From Ketobacter sp. MCCC 1A13808 (GTDB taxonomy: Bacteria > Pseudomonadota > Gammaproteobacteria > Pseudomonadales > Ketobacteraceae), in contig NZ_VRKW01000001.1 in assembly GCF_009746715.1 (NCBI RefSeq), positions 1 to 64,000 on the forward strand: a stretch of DNA of 64,000 bases, given 5' to 3'. Made by a program: the position numbers and the translations under genes. Under the pieces are notes generated by a model that did not search any database, was not told where the DNA came from, and was given only the letters and a program-made list of their open reading frames with translations. Numbering within the stretch: position 1 is the first letter of the stretch; each line of letters starts with the position of its first letter. This document shows, piece after piece, positions 1 to 8,945 of this stretch.

Positions 1-2
1 TC

Positions 3-56
3 ACGGGCGTAATGACTGCCCTGGTTCTGCCTTTTGTGGTGCTTTTTTTCACCTGA
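3..56 (+). CDS. 3' end of a membrane protein gene (partial)
   Basis: The window opens inside a plus-strand reading frame that ends at a TGA at 54-56. The 17 residues that can be read are almost all hydrophobic (TGVMTALVLPFVVLFFT) and would form a C-terminal transmembrane segment. Nothing else of the gene is visible, so no function can be given. The alternative is that this is a chance open frame; the strongly membrane-like composition and the absence of any other gene here make a real gene end somewhat more likely than not. Confidence 0.4.
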   Translation, partial: TGVMTALVLPFVVLFFT

Positions 57-447
57 TAAATCGATCTTCACCAGCCCGCCCCCCCGGTATCATCAATAAC
101 CCGTACCCGGTGTATATAGGCCAATTACGCGGGTTTCCATTACTCAGCAATCTCAAAAGCAGCCGAATTCAGACCAAGGCGCCCAGTCTTACGGCCACAT
201 CGTGTATACGTGTTTGAGCGTTTCCTATTTGCCGTGCTATCCATAGACCCGATTCCCCCAGTACACCCAATTAAAAGCACTGCGGTTGGATCGCCGACAA
301 GCTTGCCATAACCTCGATATATTTTAGGCCAGATATATATCAAGCCCGGTATTTCGAGCGTCGGACTGCGTTGCAACCTCCCCGGCAACGATGTTCGGCA
401 AGCTGCAATCACTTAATAAAAATTATACTTTTGAAAAGGTAAAAATA
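57..447. other. Intergenic stretch with no gene recognised
   Basis: About 390 bases upstream of the secreted hydrolase. A minus-strand open frame at 140-412 has no recognisable motif and no membrane or repeat pattern, and I treat it as chance. An AT-rich patch at about 318-340 could contain a promoter for the hydrolase, but I see no convincing -35/-10 pair. Confidence 0.5.
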
Positions 448-1344
448 ATGAAACCAACCAATACACAAAATAGACTTACCGTCGGAGCGGCTCTGATTTC
501 TGGGTTATTACTGTCCACAGCAGCCACCGCAATAGAAACCGGAGGCGGGAATGGCGGCAGCGGCTCAGGGCAAGGTTTTGCAGCGCTATATGATCGCGCT
601 TCAGGTGAAGGCCGGTGTAGCGTGGACGTCGTTCGCGGCTCCGACTCAACCTATTACATCCCCAGCGATTCAAGCAACCGTACAGCACAGTTCAATGTTT
701 TGGTGTGGGGAAACGGTACCGGAGGTAATGCAACGACTTATCGCTCCATGCTTGAGTCAGTTGCCTCTCATTGCATCATCGTTGCTGCAGCTAACACCGA
801 TAACTCTGGCACCGGCCGCGAAATGAAAGACGCGCTGGACAGTGCACGTAGCCGTTATAGCAGCATCATTGCTGCGGACGCCAGGGTATGCACAGCCGGA
901 CATTCACAAGGAGGCGGTGGTTCTTTCAACGCGGCAAACCGTATTGATGCCGACTGCGTGATACCCGTGCAACCGGATACCCGGTGGACCACTCAAATCG
1001 ACGACGACCTGGCTGATGATGTCGAGGTGATCACCATTTGGGGCAGTTCCGATACGCTGGCACCTGCAAGCGGCAACAGCCGTAACGTAGAAGGCGCTTC
1101 TTCCATTCTCACTCAGGTAGAAACGAATGGTGAAGGCCATTTTGCACCGACCAGCGGCACCGGTGGTATTGTCGGTATAATCTTCCGTATGGCCAATATC
1201 GCTCAGCTGAGTCCCGATGCAAGCCTGCGCACCGAGTTCCGTGGCGCATTCTTCGGACCGACCACGAGTAATACCGTGACTGAGAATAATCGCAATATTA
1301 GTAACGTAGAAAGAGACAATGGCGCGGTGTCAACAGCACCCTAA
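448..1344 (+). CDS. Secreted alpha/beta hydrolase, cutinase/PETase-like
   Basis: The protein is 298 residues from the ATG at 448, which follows an AAGG-type ribosome site and gives a clean signal peptide (positive start, hydrophobic core, Ala-Thr-Ala cleavage near residue 28). The frame is open further upstream, but that would put 19 residues before the signal peptide. The nucleophile elbow GHSQGGGG carries Ser153; Asp202 (in SSDTLAP) and His231 (in GEGHF) complete the expected Ser-Asp-His triad. The run of glycines after the elbow and the triad spacing resemble the cutinase/polyester hydrolase group, which cleaves ester bonds in cutin, lipids or polyesters outside the cell. The mature protein has four cysteines, enough for two disulfides. 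It could leave the cell through the type II system encoded nearby, but that is inference, and the substrate is not decided by sequence. A feruloyl or acetylxylan esterase is an alternative. Confidence 0.75.
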   Translation: MKPTNTQNRLTVGAALISGLLLSTAATAIETGGGNGGSGSGQGFAALYDRASGEGRCSVDVVRGSDSTYYIPSDSSNRTAQFNVLVWGNGTGGNATTYRSMLESVASHCIIVAAANTDNSGTGREMKDALDSARSRYSSIIAADARVCTAGHSQGGGGSFNAANRIDADCVIPVQPDTRWTTQIDDDLADDVEVITIWGSSDTLAPASGNSRNVEGASSILTQVETNGEGHFAPTSGTGGIVGIIFRMANIAQLSPDASLRTEFRGAFFGPTTSNTVTENNRNISNVERDNGAVSTAP

Positions 1345-1380
1345 GCTGGAACAGCGTAGCGACATTCTAAAGGCTAGCGT

Positions 1381-1410
1381 GTCCGCCAGTGCTAAATCAG
1401 CCTGGCGGAC
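1381..1410. terminator. Hairpin between convergent genes, probable terminator
   Basis: A perfect 9-bp GC-rich inverted repeat, GTCCGCCAG (1381-1389) and CTGGCGGAC (1402-1410), has a 12-nt loop and is followed on the plus strand by a pyrimidine-rich GTTTCATTTCTATTCC. It lies 37 bases after the hydrolase stop and just beyond the end of the convergent MORN gene, so it could serve the plus strand and perhaps both. Confidence 0.65.
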
Positions 1411-1419
1411 GTTTCATTT

Positions 1420-2619
1420 CTATTCCTTATTACTCACCCATTCGCTTGCGGCTTTACTGCCATCCGAGTATGCCGACGTCGAGGCTGAGGCTTCAAAACG
1501 CCCGTCAAAAATACGGTAATGCTGCTCGTGCTCCCCTGGAGACTCTCCGGCTAACAACGGAATGTTAAATACCCCATCGATCTGATTGGCTTTGTCGGAA
1601 GTGATTTCCAGGCTCGCAACTATATCGTCCGCAAGTTCTATTGCATCGCCATTGAGTGAAGAAGCCAGAATATCGCCTTTTTGCAAATGATAAATCCCCG
1701 GGCCGGTATAGCGGTTCACCACAAGATATAGAAACTGGTCTTTATCTTCACTGCGAATTCTGAGTTGGGTCTCCAGCAAGGCTACCGTCTTTTCCCACCA
1801 GACATTGCGCGTCGTAATATAGTATCTGGCTTTGGTGTACTCGTCCTGCAAGTGGTAGGCTATTCCACCTTCAAACTCGTACACAGGTTGATTCTTTTCA
1901 TAATAGGCTTTGGCCAACTCAAGTTTGCGAGAATCTTTAATCTGGCGACCCTTGTTGTATAAGCACACCCGCATTTTCCCGCCATCACGATTACATTCAC
2001 CAACACCGTGCGGGACCCCCTTTGAAAAAGTGCCCCGGTAACTTTGTCCAGTTGAAGTCGTTTTAACCCCGTTGCCGTGAGGCTTATTGTTTTTGTAATC
2101 GCCAATGTATCGTTCACCATTGCGATACGACATCAACCCTTTACCTTCTTTCTTGTCAGCTACCCAATGTCCCTCGTATACAGAGCCGCTGCGGTAGCGA
2201 AGCACACCCTCTCCCTCCCGCTTTCCTTGTCGCCAACCACCCGCGTAGTGGTTCCCGTTTTGATAGAAAAGCTCTCCGTAGCCAGTGGCGAAACCGTTAT
2301 CCCATTCACCTTTATAAAGATCGCCATTGGCAAATTGGTAGTCACCCATGCCGTGCAGTAAGCCATTGCGGAATTCACCATGATAGACGTCTCCGTTCAT
2401 ACGCTCATAGACACCCGTTCCATGGGGTTTGTTGTGAAGCCATTGCCCGACATAGCTGTCGCCATTCTTATATCGCCAACTTTCACCCGACAACATCAAC
2501 TCGGGAATGGTTTCTTTGAACACGATTTCAGTTGCCTGCACAGAATCCGACGCGTGCGCAGGTAACGAATAACACAACAGGAAGAGAAAGAAGATTCTGG
2601 CAGCACCGCGTAAAAACAC
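1420..2619 (-). CDS. Exported MORN-repeat protein
   Basis: 399 residues. The N terminus (MFLRGAARIFFLFLLCYSLPAHA) is a clear signal peptide. Roughly residues 45-215 consist of seven consecutive MORN repeats of about 23 residues with the pattern YxGxW/F...G.GxG. The remaining C-terminal half has no repeat and no motif I recognise. MORN repeats in bacteria are usually peptide or lipid-binding scaffolds in the cytoplasm or envelope; here the signal peptide places them in the periplasm or outside. The gene stands alone, converging on the hydrolase, with 157 bases separating it from the next minus-strand gene upstream. The role is unknown. Confidence 0.8.
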   Translation of the reverse strand: MFLRGAARIFFLFLLCYSLPAHASDSVQATEIVFKETIPELMLSGESWRYKNGDSYVGQWLHNKPHGTGVYERMNGDVYHGEFRNGLLHGMGDYQFANGDLYKGEWDNGFATGYGELFYQNGNHYAGGWRQGKREGEGVLRYRSGSVYEGHWVADKKEGKGLMSYRNGERYIGDYKNNKPHGNGVKTTSTGQSYRGTFSKGVPHGVGECNRDGGKMRVCLYNKGRQIKDSRKLELAKAYYEKNQPVYEFEGGIAYHLQDEYTKARYYITTRNVWWEKTVALLETQLRIRSEDKDQFLYLVVNRYTGPGIYHLQKGDILASSLNGDAIELADDIVASLEITSDKANQIDGVFNIPLLAGESPGEHEQHYRIFDGRFEASASTSAYSDGSKAASEWVSNKE

Positions 2620-2776
2620 AAAAACACCCCGAGATAAAATAGTAGTTATTCAACTGTTCTAATTTTTATTGGTTTAACGGTAATCTTACTGATCTGACCG
2701 AGCATGCTCAATTCGAAATTGTAGACGCTGTGTAATCAAACTTATCCGGACAACCAACCTAAAAATCCGTTAACTA

Positions 2777-4066
2777 TCAAGCAGCTATTAACGAAGGGTC
2801 GAATTCAAAACCCACATCGTGCTGATTCATAAAGCCACCAATGGTGATAATGACCCGCGCCATTGCAACAAAGGAGTCCGGGATATTCACCTTACTTTTG
2901 CGTAATTTATAAAGGGAGTCACTAAGCCGCTCACTCACGCTGAGGCCAGCCGGGTTGTCCCCAATAATGTGGTCTGTAATCTGCAACAATGTCGAGGGGT
3001 TTTCGCTGTGAAATCCGGCTTTGATAAAAAGCGCTCCCAGGTTGGCATCCTCTCCCACCGCAGTGCTCAGTAGTGCCATCAGCAAGTTGCTGTAATGCAC
3101 CCGCTGCTCCGCAGTAAGCGTCGCGATTGCTCCATAATCCAATATAGCAATCTGTTCGTCCTCGGTTATCAGAAAATTACCGGGGTGCGGGTCTGCGTGA
3201 TAAACCCCTAGTTGCGTAATCTGGTGAATATAGCTTGCCATCAAACGCTTTAATATCACTTTCCCGCGTATCGGGTTTCGCGCCAGGTAATCGCTCAAAG
3301 GTTGCCCATCTATCCAGCGGGTGACCAGTATTTTTTCTGAACTCAGCTCCTCTACCAGTTCCGGTATCAAAATACCCGGCAGGTGTTCGTGGCTTCGAAA
3401 TTGCGACAGATTACGCGCTTCTGTGTGAAAATCGAGCTCTTCGAGGGTCATATTAATGAGCTGTGTCGTGACCTGGCGGATATCGATTTCACGAACCAGG
3501 GGGGCAATGGATCTAGCCAGAGAGGAAAAAACCAGCGAATCCTGATCGAAAAGCGCTTTGGCGGTTGGCAATTGAAATTTCACCGCAACTTTGCGTCCGT
3601 CTTTTAAGGTGGCGCGATGTACCTGAGCGACGGACGCGGTTGCAGTCGGCACGACATCGAAGGCTATAAACCGGGTATCCCAATCTACGCCCCAACTTTC
3701 GATAATCTGGCCGTGTATTTCTTCGAAGTTCGCAGGTACAGCGTCATTCTGCAGGCGCTGCAAAGCGACAATGTATTCGAACGGCAACAAGTCCGCACGA
3801 CAACTCAAAAACTGAGCGAACTTAACCCAAATAGCACCGTTTTCAAGGCAGAGGGAACAAATAAGGTCTGCGCTGTCACGATGTGCGTGATGCAACATTG
3901 CTGCACTTTCATTTGCTGAAAGCACCCTGCTGCGGGTACGGTATTGACGATAAATTTTTTCAACCGCCAGAGCCGTCTTGGTGGCGCCCAGGTACCGATC
4001 TTTACCATGAATAATCAGCGCCTTGGCCAAACGAAAGTTCACTTGCAGGGAATCCAGTACGCTCAT
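2777..4066 (-). CDS. UbiB/ABC1/ADCK-family atypical kinase
   Basis: 429 residues from the ATG at 4066, which has a good AGGTGGA ribosome site; an ATG 18 bases upstream is possible. Family features in order: the KxGQ region, here WVKFAQFLSCRADLLP; the alanine-rich loop TATASVAQVHRA; the ATP-anchoring lysine in VAVKFQLP; the catalytic HADPHPGN motif; and the metal-binding DYG in place of the usual DFG. UbiB/ADCK proteins support ubiquinone synthesis or membrane lipid handling through an atypical ATPase activity. The Gly-to-Ala change in KxGQ is unusual. No C-terminal transmembrane pair like that of true UbiB is evident, so this is probably a paralogue and not the ubiquinone-operon UbiB. It lies 48 bases after the PilZ gene on the same strand and may share its transcript. 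Confidence 0.8.
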   Translation of the reverse strand: MSVLDSLQVNFRLAKALIIHGKDRYLGATKTALAVEKIYRQYRTRSRVLSANESAAMLHHAHRDSADLICSLCLENGAIWVKFAQFLSCRADLLPFEYIVALQRLQNDAVPANFEEIHGQIIESWGVDWDTRFIAFDVVPTATASVAQVHRATLKDGRKVAVKFQLPTAKALFDQDSLVFSSLARSIAPLVREIDIRQVTTQLINMTLEELDFHTEARNLSQFRSHEHLPGILIPELVEELSSEKILVTRWIDGQPLSDYLARNPIRGKVILKRLMASYIHQITQLGVYHADPHPGNFLITEDEQIAILDYGAIATLTAEQRVHYSNLLMALLSTAVGEDANLGALFIKAGFHSENPSTLLQITDHIIGDNPAGLSVSERLSDSLYKLRKSKVNIPDSFVAMARVIITIGGFMNQHDVGFEFDPSLIAA

Positions 4067-4114
4067 CTTCCACCTAAACAACAAACCATCTCGTTAAAAG
4101 GGCAATAGCGTGCA

Positions 4115-4483
4115 CTACTCCTTAAATAAGCAATCCTCTACCAACCGGTCCACCGCATCCAGAAACTCATTGGTCGGATCGATTAACTCCAGACCGGTAT
4201 CATAAAAATCGGAATTGGCATCGCTACGGCACCAGCGGGTTTCAGCATCGAACTCTACTTCTTTGCTGCCTTCAACTGTATCCGGCAGAACCATTCGCAA
4301 GCGAAAAAGCAACCCTGATTCCAGCTTCCTATCGGATACCACCATGATACCTTTGGTACTGATATCCACCAAATTACCTATTAACCCGCCGCTTTCCGCG
4401 TTGAATACCCGCAGGTAATAGATAAGATGCCTGCGCGGAACACTGCGTTGGTTGTCGTCTACTACTTCACTATTCGCTGCCAT
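4115..4483 (-). CDS. PilZ-domain protein, putative cyclic-di-GMP receptor
   Basis: 122 residues from the ATG at 4483, which has an AGAGG ribosome site at good spacing; a GTG three codons earlier is the alternative. It is a single PilZ domain: an arginine motif near the N terminus (VPRRHLIYYLRV) and the DxSxxG motif as DISTKG, the two elements that bind cyclic-di-GMP in this family. It lies 85 bases downstream of gspB and is probably the tail of the type II secretion operon, which suggests it couples cyclic-di-GMP to secretion or to envelope behaviour. The effector partner cannot be read from sequence. Confidence 0.8.
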   Translation of the reverse strand: MAANSEVVDDNQRSVPRRHLIYYLRVFNAESGGLIGNLVDISTKGIMVVSDRKLESGLLFRLRMVLPDTVEGSKEVEFDAETRWCRSDANSDFYDTGLELIDPTNEFLDAVDRLVEDCLFKE

Positions 4484-4568
4484 CTCGAGCACCTCTGGCC
4501 AGGTTATATCAGCCTATCTGCACCCTCTAAGGTTAGTCGACGAAGCTATTTTCGTCCGCTTTTACGCG

Positions 4569-5291
4569 TTATTGAGCCCAGCGACCCAAAACATCCACCT
4601 GGAACAATAGTCCCCCCTGACTCATCACCACACCGGATTCAGTGATCTCACGTACCACGATATCGTTGTTATAGCGCTGTCCTTCTTTTAGCCGTTTGCC
4701 ATTAATTATGACCGAACGGTATTTGGATACACTCGAAAACATGTGAGATGAAAAGGTCATATCGGGGATATTTTGCCGATCAATTGACGACAACTCTTCT
4801 ATTTGAGGCACGTATGCCATCTGTGGCACAGAACCCGTTTCCACCGTATCTTCTGATTCCCCGGTGGCCGACTGTGCCGGCCTTATTGTTTCGAACTGCG
4901 GTTCATTTTGCTGCTGTGCAGGGCTCACCGGCTGCCCCACCGATGCCTCTGTGGCAGAGCTGTCCTCAGCCACCACCGAAGGCGGTATTGCTGGAGCGGG
5001 TATAGAAGCAGGTTCAGCGGGTTGCTGCTGCACCGGTTCAGGTACGCTGTCCGAAGCCGGGCGTTCGGCCACTGCCGTAGGCTGTTCGGCAGAATCCGGC
5101 ATCAATCTATTCCAGAACACCGCGACCAGCGTTAAATTTATCAATACCACAGCAATAGCGATGACCGCCCATATATTCAGTCGTTTTCCGGATTCGGAGC
5201 TAACCGGAGATGGATTACTGTGGAAATCCGGAACTTTTCCGCGCTGACGATCCTGCTCGGACTTTCTTAAGGCATCCAGAATGTAGGACAT
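4569..5291 (-). CDS. gspB: Type II secretion protein GspB
   Basis: 240 residues. The N terminus MSYILDALRKSEQDRQRGKVP is the hallmark of GspB/ExeB, followed by one transmembrane segment (about residues 39-60), a long Pro/Ala/Gln/Glu-rich periplasmic linker, and a C-terminal T2SSB domain (about 180-240, including the INGKRLKEGQRYN segment). GspB works with the ExeA ATPase to insert the secretin GspD through the peptidoglycan. Its start codon overlaps the last base of the exeA stop, which confirms coupling. The proline-rich linker is longer than the folded part, as expected for this family. Confidence 0.92.
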   Translation of the reverse strand: MSYILDALRKSEQDRQRGKVPDFHSNPSPVSSESGKRLNIWAVIAIAVVLINLTLVAVFWNRLMPDSAEQPTAVAERPASDSVPEPVQQQPAEPASIPAPAIPPSVVAEDSSATEASVGQPVSPAQQQNEPQFETIRPAQSATGESEDTVETGSVPQMAYVPQIEELSSIDRQNIPDMTFSSHMFSSVSKYRSVIINGKRLKEGQRYNNDIVVREITESGVVMSQGGLLFQVDVLGRWAQ

Positions 5292-7048
5292 CAGCTCCCC
5301 CTTTGTGAATCCAGCAATTGCGGAACAGAATCATCCACCCGCCGGGTGAGCTGGATCAGGGTGCCGGAGCCCACCACACCATCATCAGACTCCCCTACAT
5401 GGCGCTGAAAGGACTTCACGCGTTCTACCAAAGCATCATCGTAACTTGATCGCCCCATCATGGGCTCAGGCTTGTTTTCCCATAGATCGAGCTGATACGA
5501 CAACCACTTGCTTAAGGGTGCAATCGTACCCGGACTCATGGGGCCAAAATAATCTTCCGGTTTTCTCCATAACAAGGAGAAATGCCCGCGCCAGAATGCG
5601 TCCAGTTGAGCCAGACTCACTCTCCTGACTTCACCTGCCACGTATATATCCGCATATTGATCACCCAAATGTCTCATCACAACGTAACGTTCGTCGCCTT
5701 TATCGTTGTAAAGGCGCAGGATAACCGGTAACCCATAGTGCTTAATGGACCCCAGGCTACCCAGTTTGCTCAGGCAGGAAAGCCCGCTGGCTTCGGCGAA
5801 ACTGCAGGCTGAGCCGTCTTTTTTTGGATCGTAATTCCTATTCCAACTGGAAAACAAATCCGTGTAGGCGTCGGCTTCCTCCCAATGGGAAGTCTTTGCG
5901 TAAACGTCCGCCATTTCCAACGCATCAACCGGTTTTTCTTCGCCGCTGGCGGCTTTGTCCCGCAGAGCCTGCTCAACCGGGCTCAGAATGGCGGTTGGCG
6001 GTGGCGCTTCCTCCTGTTCGAAGGCCAGCCCGGTTTTGTTCTGCTCCGGCGACTCAATCAGGTCCTGGCCCTGCTCGGTGATTCCAGAGTTAGCCGGCGA
6101 CACCTTGTCCAATTGATGATTGCCGTCGCTGATAAACCAGAAGGACATTGCGAACATCAGCAAGCCACCCGCCATACCCCCGGCTACCGCAGGCAGCCAT
6201 TTATATTTAAGCTTCGGGACGGGTGAATACACCTCGTAACCCAATACTTCCTTCGCAGCGTTGTTAATGATAGCGGGTTCTATAACACGGGATTCCTTGG
6301 CATAGGCACCCAACATTGCGCGATCACAGATCAGATTAATAATACGTGGAATGCCTTTGGAGATCTGATAGATGCGCTTGATTACCGGGGGAGGAAAAAT
6401 GGCTCTGGGGTCGATAGAGCCGGCCACACTCAAGCGGTGATATATATACGGCGCCACCTCTTCTTCTTTCAGCGCACTGAGATGGAAACGGGCGGTCACT
6501 CTTTGCGATAACTGCCTCAGCTCCGTTCGCCTGAACATATCCTGTAATTCGGGCTGCCCCAGCAAGATGATCTGCAACAATTTTTTTTCGTGGGTTTCAA
6601 GGTTGGTCAGCAGGCGGATCTGCTCCAACACCGCAGGGCTCAGGTTTTGTGCCTCATCAATTATCAGCACCGTGTGCCGGCCTTCCCCATGCTGTCTTAA
6701 CAGAAACGTATTAATACAATCCACGTAATCTTTTATGGTGATGCTATCACCAATATAGGGAACGGAAAGCTCATCACAGATGGTGGCTAACAACTCCTCT
6801 ACATCGACTTTCGGGTTCAATACAAAGGCAACGTCTGTATCGGCCGGTACCTGTTCCAGAAAACACCGACAGACGGTGGTTTTTCCGGTGCCGACTTCTC
6901 CCGTGAGCAGCACAAAACCGCCATCACGTCCCACCCCATAAACTAAATGAGCCAGCGCTTCATTATGCTGCTGACTCATATAAAGGTAATGGGGGTTCGG
7001 CGCGATAGAGAAAGGCGTTTCGCTTAAATTGAAAAAGCGTTCATACAT
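5291..7048 (-). CDS. exeA: Type II secretion ATPase ExeA/GspA
   Basis: 585 residues. The start MYERFFNLSETPFSIAPNP is typical of ExeA. Walker A is GEVGTGKT at residues 50-57 and Walker B is IIDEAQ near 130. A transmembrane helix lies at about 285-305. The periplasmic part ends in a peptidoglycan-binding domain of the PGB_1 type (about residues 520-570, with the VKSFQRHVG element). With GspB it remodels or senses peptidoglycan so that the secretin can assemble. A related ATPase family occurs in exosortase loci, but adjacency to gspB and gspM fixes the assignment. Genes on either side touch or overlap, so it is in the gsp operon. Confidence 0.92.
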   Translation of the reverse strand: MYERFFNLSETPFSIAPNPHYLYMSQQHNEALAHLVYGVGRDGGFVLLTGEVGTGKTTVCRCFLEQVPADTDVAFVLNPKVDVEELLATICDELSVPYIGDSITIKDYVDCINTFLLRQHGEGRHTVLIIDEAQNLSPAVLEQIRLLTNLETHEKKLLQIILLGQPELQDMFRRTELRQLSQRVTARFHLSALKEEEVAPYIYHRLSVAGSIDPRAIFPPPVIKRIYQISKGIPRIINLICDRAMLGAYAKESRVIEPAIINNAAKEVLGYEVYSPVPKLKYKWLPAVAGGMAGGLLMFAMSFWFISDGNHQLDKVSPANSGITEQGQDLIESPEQNKTGLAFEQEEAPPPTAILSPVEQALRDKAASGEEKPVDALEMADVYAKTSHWEEADAYTDLFSSWNRNYDPKKDGSACSFAEASGLSCLSKLGSLGSIKHYGLPVILRLYNDKGDERYVVMRHLGDQYADIYVAGEVRRVSLAQLDAFWRGHFSLLWRKPEDYFGPMSPGTIAPLSKWLSYQLDLWENKPEPMMGRSSYDDALVERVKSFQRHVGESDDGVVGSGTLIQLTRRVDDSVPQLLDSQRGS

Positions 7049-7561
7049 CTACTTGTTCAATACCAGCTTCGCGTTGATTAAACCCTGCTCCCGCTCGGCA
7101 TCGACCGAGATATTAACAATTCGGACACCGTAGCGGTTCTCTAGCTGATGCAGCCAACGCGCGGTCTTATCGAAGGACACGTTTTCGAGCCAAACCCGCA
7201 ATTTGTCATCGGATTCAGGCTCAAAACGTTTCACCGTCACCCCCATGCTTGGCGCAGTGGAAGTAACGATGGATTGCAGGGGTTGATCCGTGCCCACGGT
7301 ACTGCTTCCACCCCTGGCGGCCAAGCGGGCGGCCGGTTCATTTTGCTGCATCCACTGCATTAAATTTTGCTGGGCTGCCAGCTTCATCTCAGCTTCTGAT
7401 AGCGAATTTTTTGCAGGCACTATAAGCACTAGGCAAACCAGCACCAGCACCAGCAGCACAACAATACCGTTGACTACCCAACGTTCCATTTCTTCTAAAC
7501 TGTCGTATCGCCGCCGAATCGGATCAATATAATTCTGAACCGTTTGCAATGCATCGTTCAT
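7049..7561 (-). CDS. gspM: Type II secretion inner-membrane protein GspM
   Basis: 170 residues: a short cytoplasmic N terminus, one transmembrane helix (about residues 30-50, rich in Val and Leu), and a periplasmic ferredoxin-like domain, the usual GspM plan and length. GspM partners GspL in the inner-membrane platform that holds the GspE motor. The start overlaps the gspL stop by 4 bases (ATGA), and the stop abuts the exeA start, so translation is coupled. Identification rests on topology, size and position as much as on sequence. Confidence 0.88.
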   Translation of the reverse strand: MNDALQTVQNYIDPIRRRYDSLEEMERWVVNGIVVLLVLVLVCLVLIVPAKNSLSEAEMKLAAQQNLMQWMQQNEPAARLAARGGSSTVGTDQPLQSIVTSTAPSMGVTVKRFEPESDDKLRVWLENVSFDKTARWLHQLENRYGVRIVNISVDAEREQGLINAKLVLNK

Positions 7562-8916
7562 GATCGTTCATTCCTGATTTTCAGACGGGCTTTTACGCCC
7601 TCTTTATCCTGAGTTGCAGACGCGGTTTCAACTGCCAGGGACGCCTGCTGCAGGCGGGTTTTAAATTGCTCAAGTTGAGTAAAATCCTCCACTACCAGGT
7701 CCAGTCTCAAATCACCCTGCCCTTCATCGTAAGCGACACGCTTTGGTTTTAATGTCGCTTTACTGCGATTGGTGGTGTGAATCTGCTCGCCCGCAAGGGC
7801 TAACAATGTCATAAATGAATCGCCATTAGAACCATTCTGGAATGTTTTAATATGCTGTTCCATCTGACGTCGAACATTAACTACACGCTTGTCACGAGGG
7901 AATAATCGCTTATAAAGCGTCTTGGTTTCAGCGTCGAGCCTGGCAACCTCTTTATTCACCTGCCAGCTTTGGGTGTACAAAAACGCAGTGTACATCACGA
8001 CAAACACCCCCACTAACGCGGCAATCGGTTGCCACTTAAAAGAGGTCGGCCGGCGGCGTCCGGAACTGGCAAAGCGGCCTTGTAATAAGTCATACGCGGG
8101 CTTTTTAGCACCCAAGGTTTGGTGTAGATGATCGCAAATCACCATGAAATCGCCGGAATTTACTTCCTCATACTGCACTTCAACTTCTTCACCCACAACG
8201 TGCGCCGCAATTTGGGTTTTAATCCAGTTTTTGACGTTCTCATTCAGGTTCTGCATACAAAACAAAATGCGCAGAATCTCGGGCTTGTTCCCCCAATTCT
8301 CGATGATAGAACCCAACACGACCGGTGCCGCATCCATTTCAATGGTCAGCCCGGCATGACTACCTCGCTTTATCATCAGATGGCGGCCTTCAAACAGCAC
8401 CGTCCACTCGCCCTCCCGGTGAGGTAAACACAGCATATCCGGAAGCACTGAATCCAGCGGTAGATCAAACTGCTCAAACAATTGCCGCAGACACTCCAGC
8501 AAAGAGACAGGTACTGCCACTACCGGTAGCATACCCTCCGCATCACGCGGCCCTGTTACCAGGTGGCTCTCGCTGACATCGTGTGCCAACTGATCTTCAA
8601 TCATGTAAGGAAGCGCTTGCGCGATCTGGCGCATTTGCCTGGACGGAATGTTCACCTCGGTTGTGATGACATTCGCCCCAGAAATAATCAGATCTATGCC
8701 GTATTGGTAGGAATGAGGCCACTCAGAATGTAGGTGCGTGACGAAATCGGCAAACGGGAGCACCTGCGGTTCAGATACACTGGCGTCCAGATCTGCGCTG
8801 GTCCACTCCACAAACAGATCAACCGGGACCTCCATCGGCTCGCCGGGCAAAATCTCTTTGAGAAAGGTAACCCACTGACTTTCGTTAACTAATCGAACAA
8901 ATACTTTACTTGTCAC
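7558..8916 (-). CDS. gspL: Type II secretion protein GspL
   Basis: 452 residues starting at a GTG (8916) with AGGA eight bases upstream. The N-terminal two thirds is the actin-like cytoplasmic domain that binds GspE. A transmembrane helix follows the RRRPTSFKWQPIAAL segment (about residues 290-318), then a coiled-coil stretch and a small periplasmic domain. GspL connects the ATPase GspE to GspM and the pseudopilus. It is separated from gspK by 29 bases. Confidence 0.9.
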   Translation of the reverse strand: MTSKVFVRLVNESQWVTFLKEILPGEPMEVPVDLFVEWTSADLDASVSEPQVLPFADFVTHLHSEWPHSYQYGIDLIISGANVITTEVNIPSRQMRQIAQALPYMIEDQLAHDVSESHLVTGPRDAEGMLPVVAVPVSLLECLRQLFEQFDLPLDSVLPDMLCLPHREGEWTVLFEGRHLMIKRGSHAGLTIEMDAAPVVLGSIIENWGNKPEILRILFCMQNLNENVKNWIKTQIAAHVVGEEVEVQYEEVNSGDFMVICDHLHQTLGAKKPAYDLLQGRFASSGRRRPTSFKWQPIAALVGVFVVMYTAFLYTQSWQVNKEVARLDAETKTLYKRLFPRDKRVVNVRRQMEQHIKTFQNGSNGDSFMTLLALAGEQIHTTNRSKATLKPKRVAYDEGQGDLRLDLVVEDFTQLEQFKTRLQQASLAVETASATQDKEGVKARLKIRNERS

Positions 8917-8945
8917 AGGACATTCCTATGGTTCTTTTATTCTCA

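Noticed and set aside
140-412. A 90-codon minus-strand open frame at the left edge
   Set aside because: No motif, no ribosome site of note, odd composition rich in Arg, Gly and Thr; probably chance.
5291-7048. The AAA ATPase as the exosortase-locus ATPase
   Set aside because: It sits between gspM and gspB, with overlapping ends and a peptidoglycan-binding domain, so ExeA/GspA is the better call.
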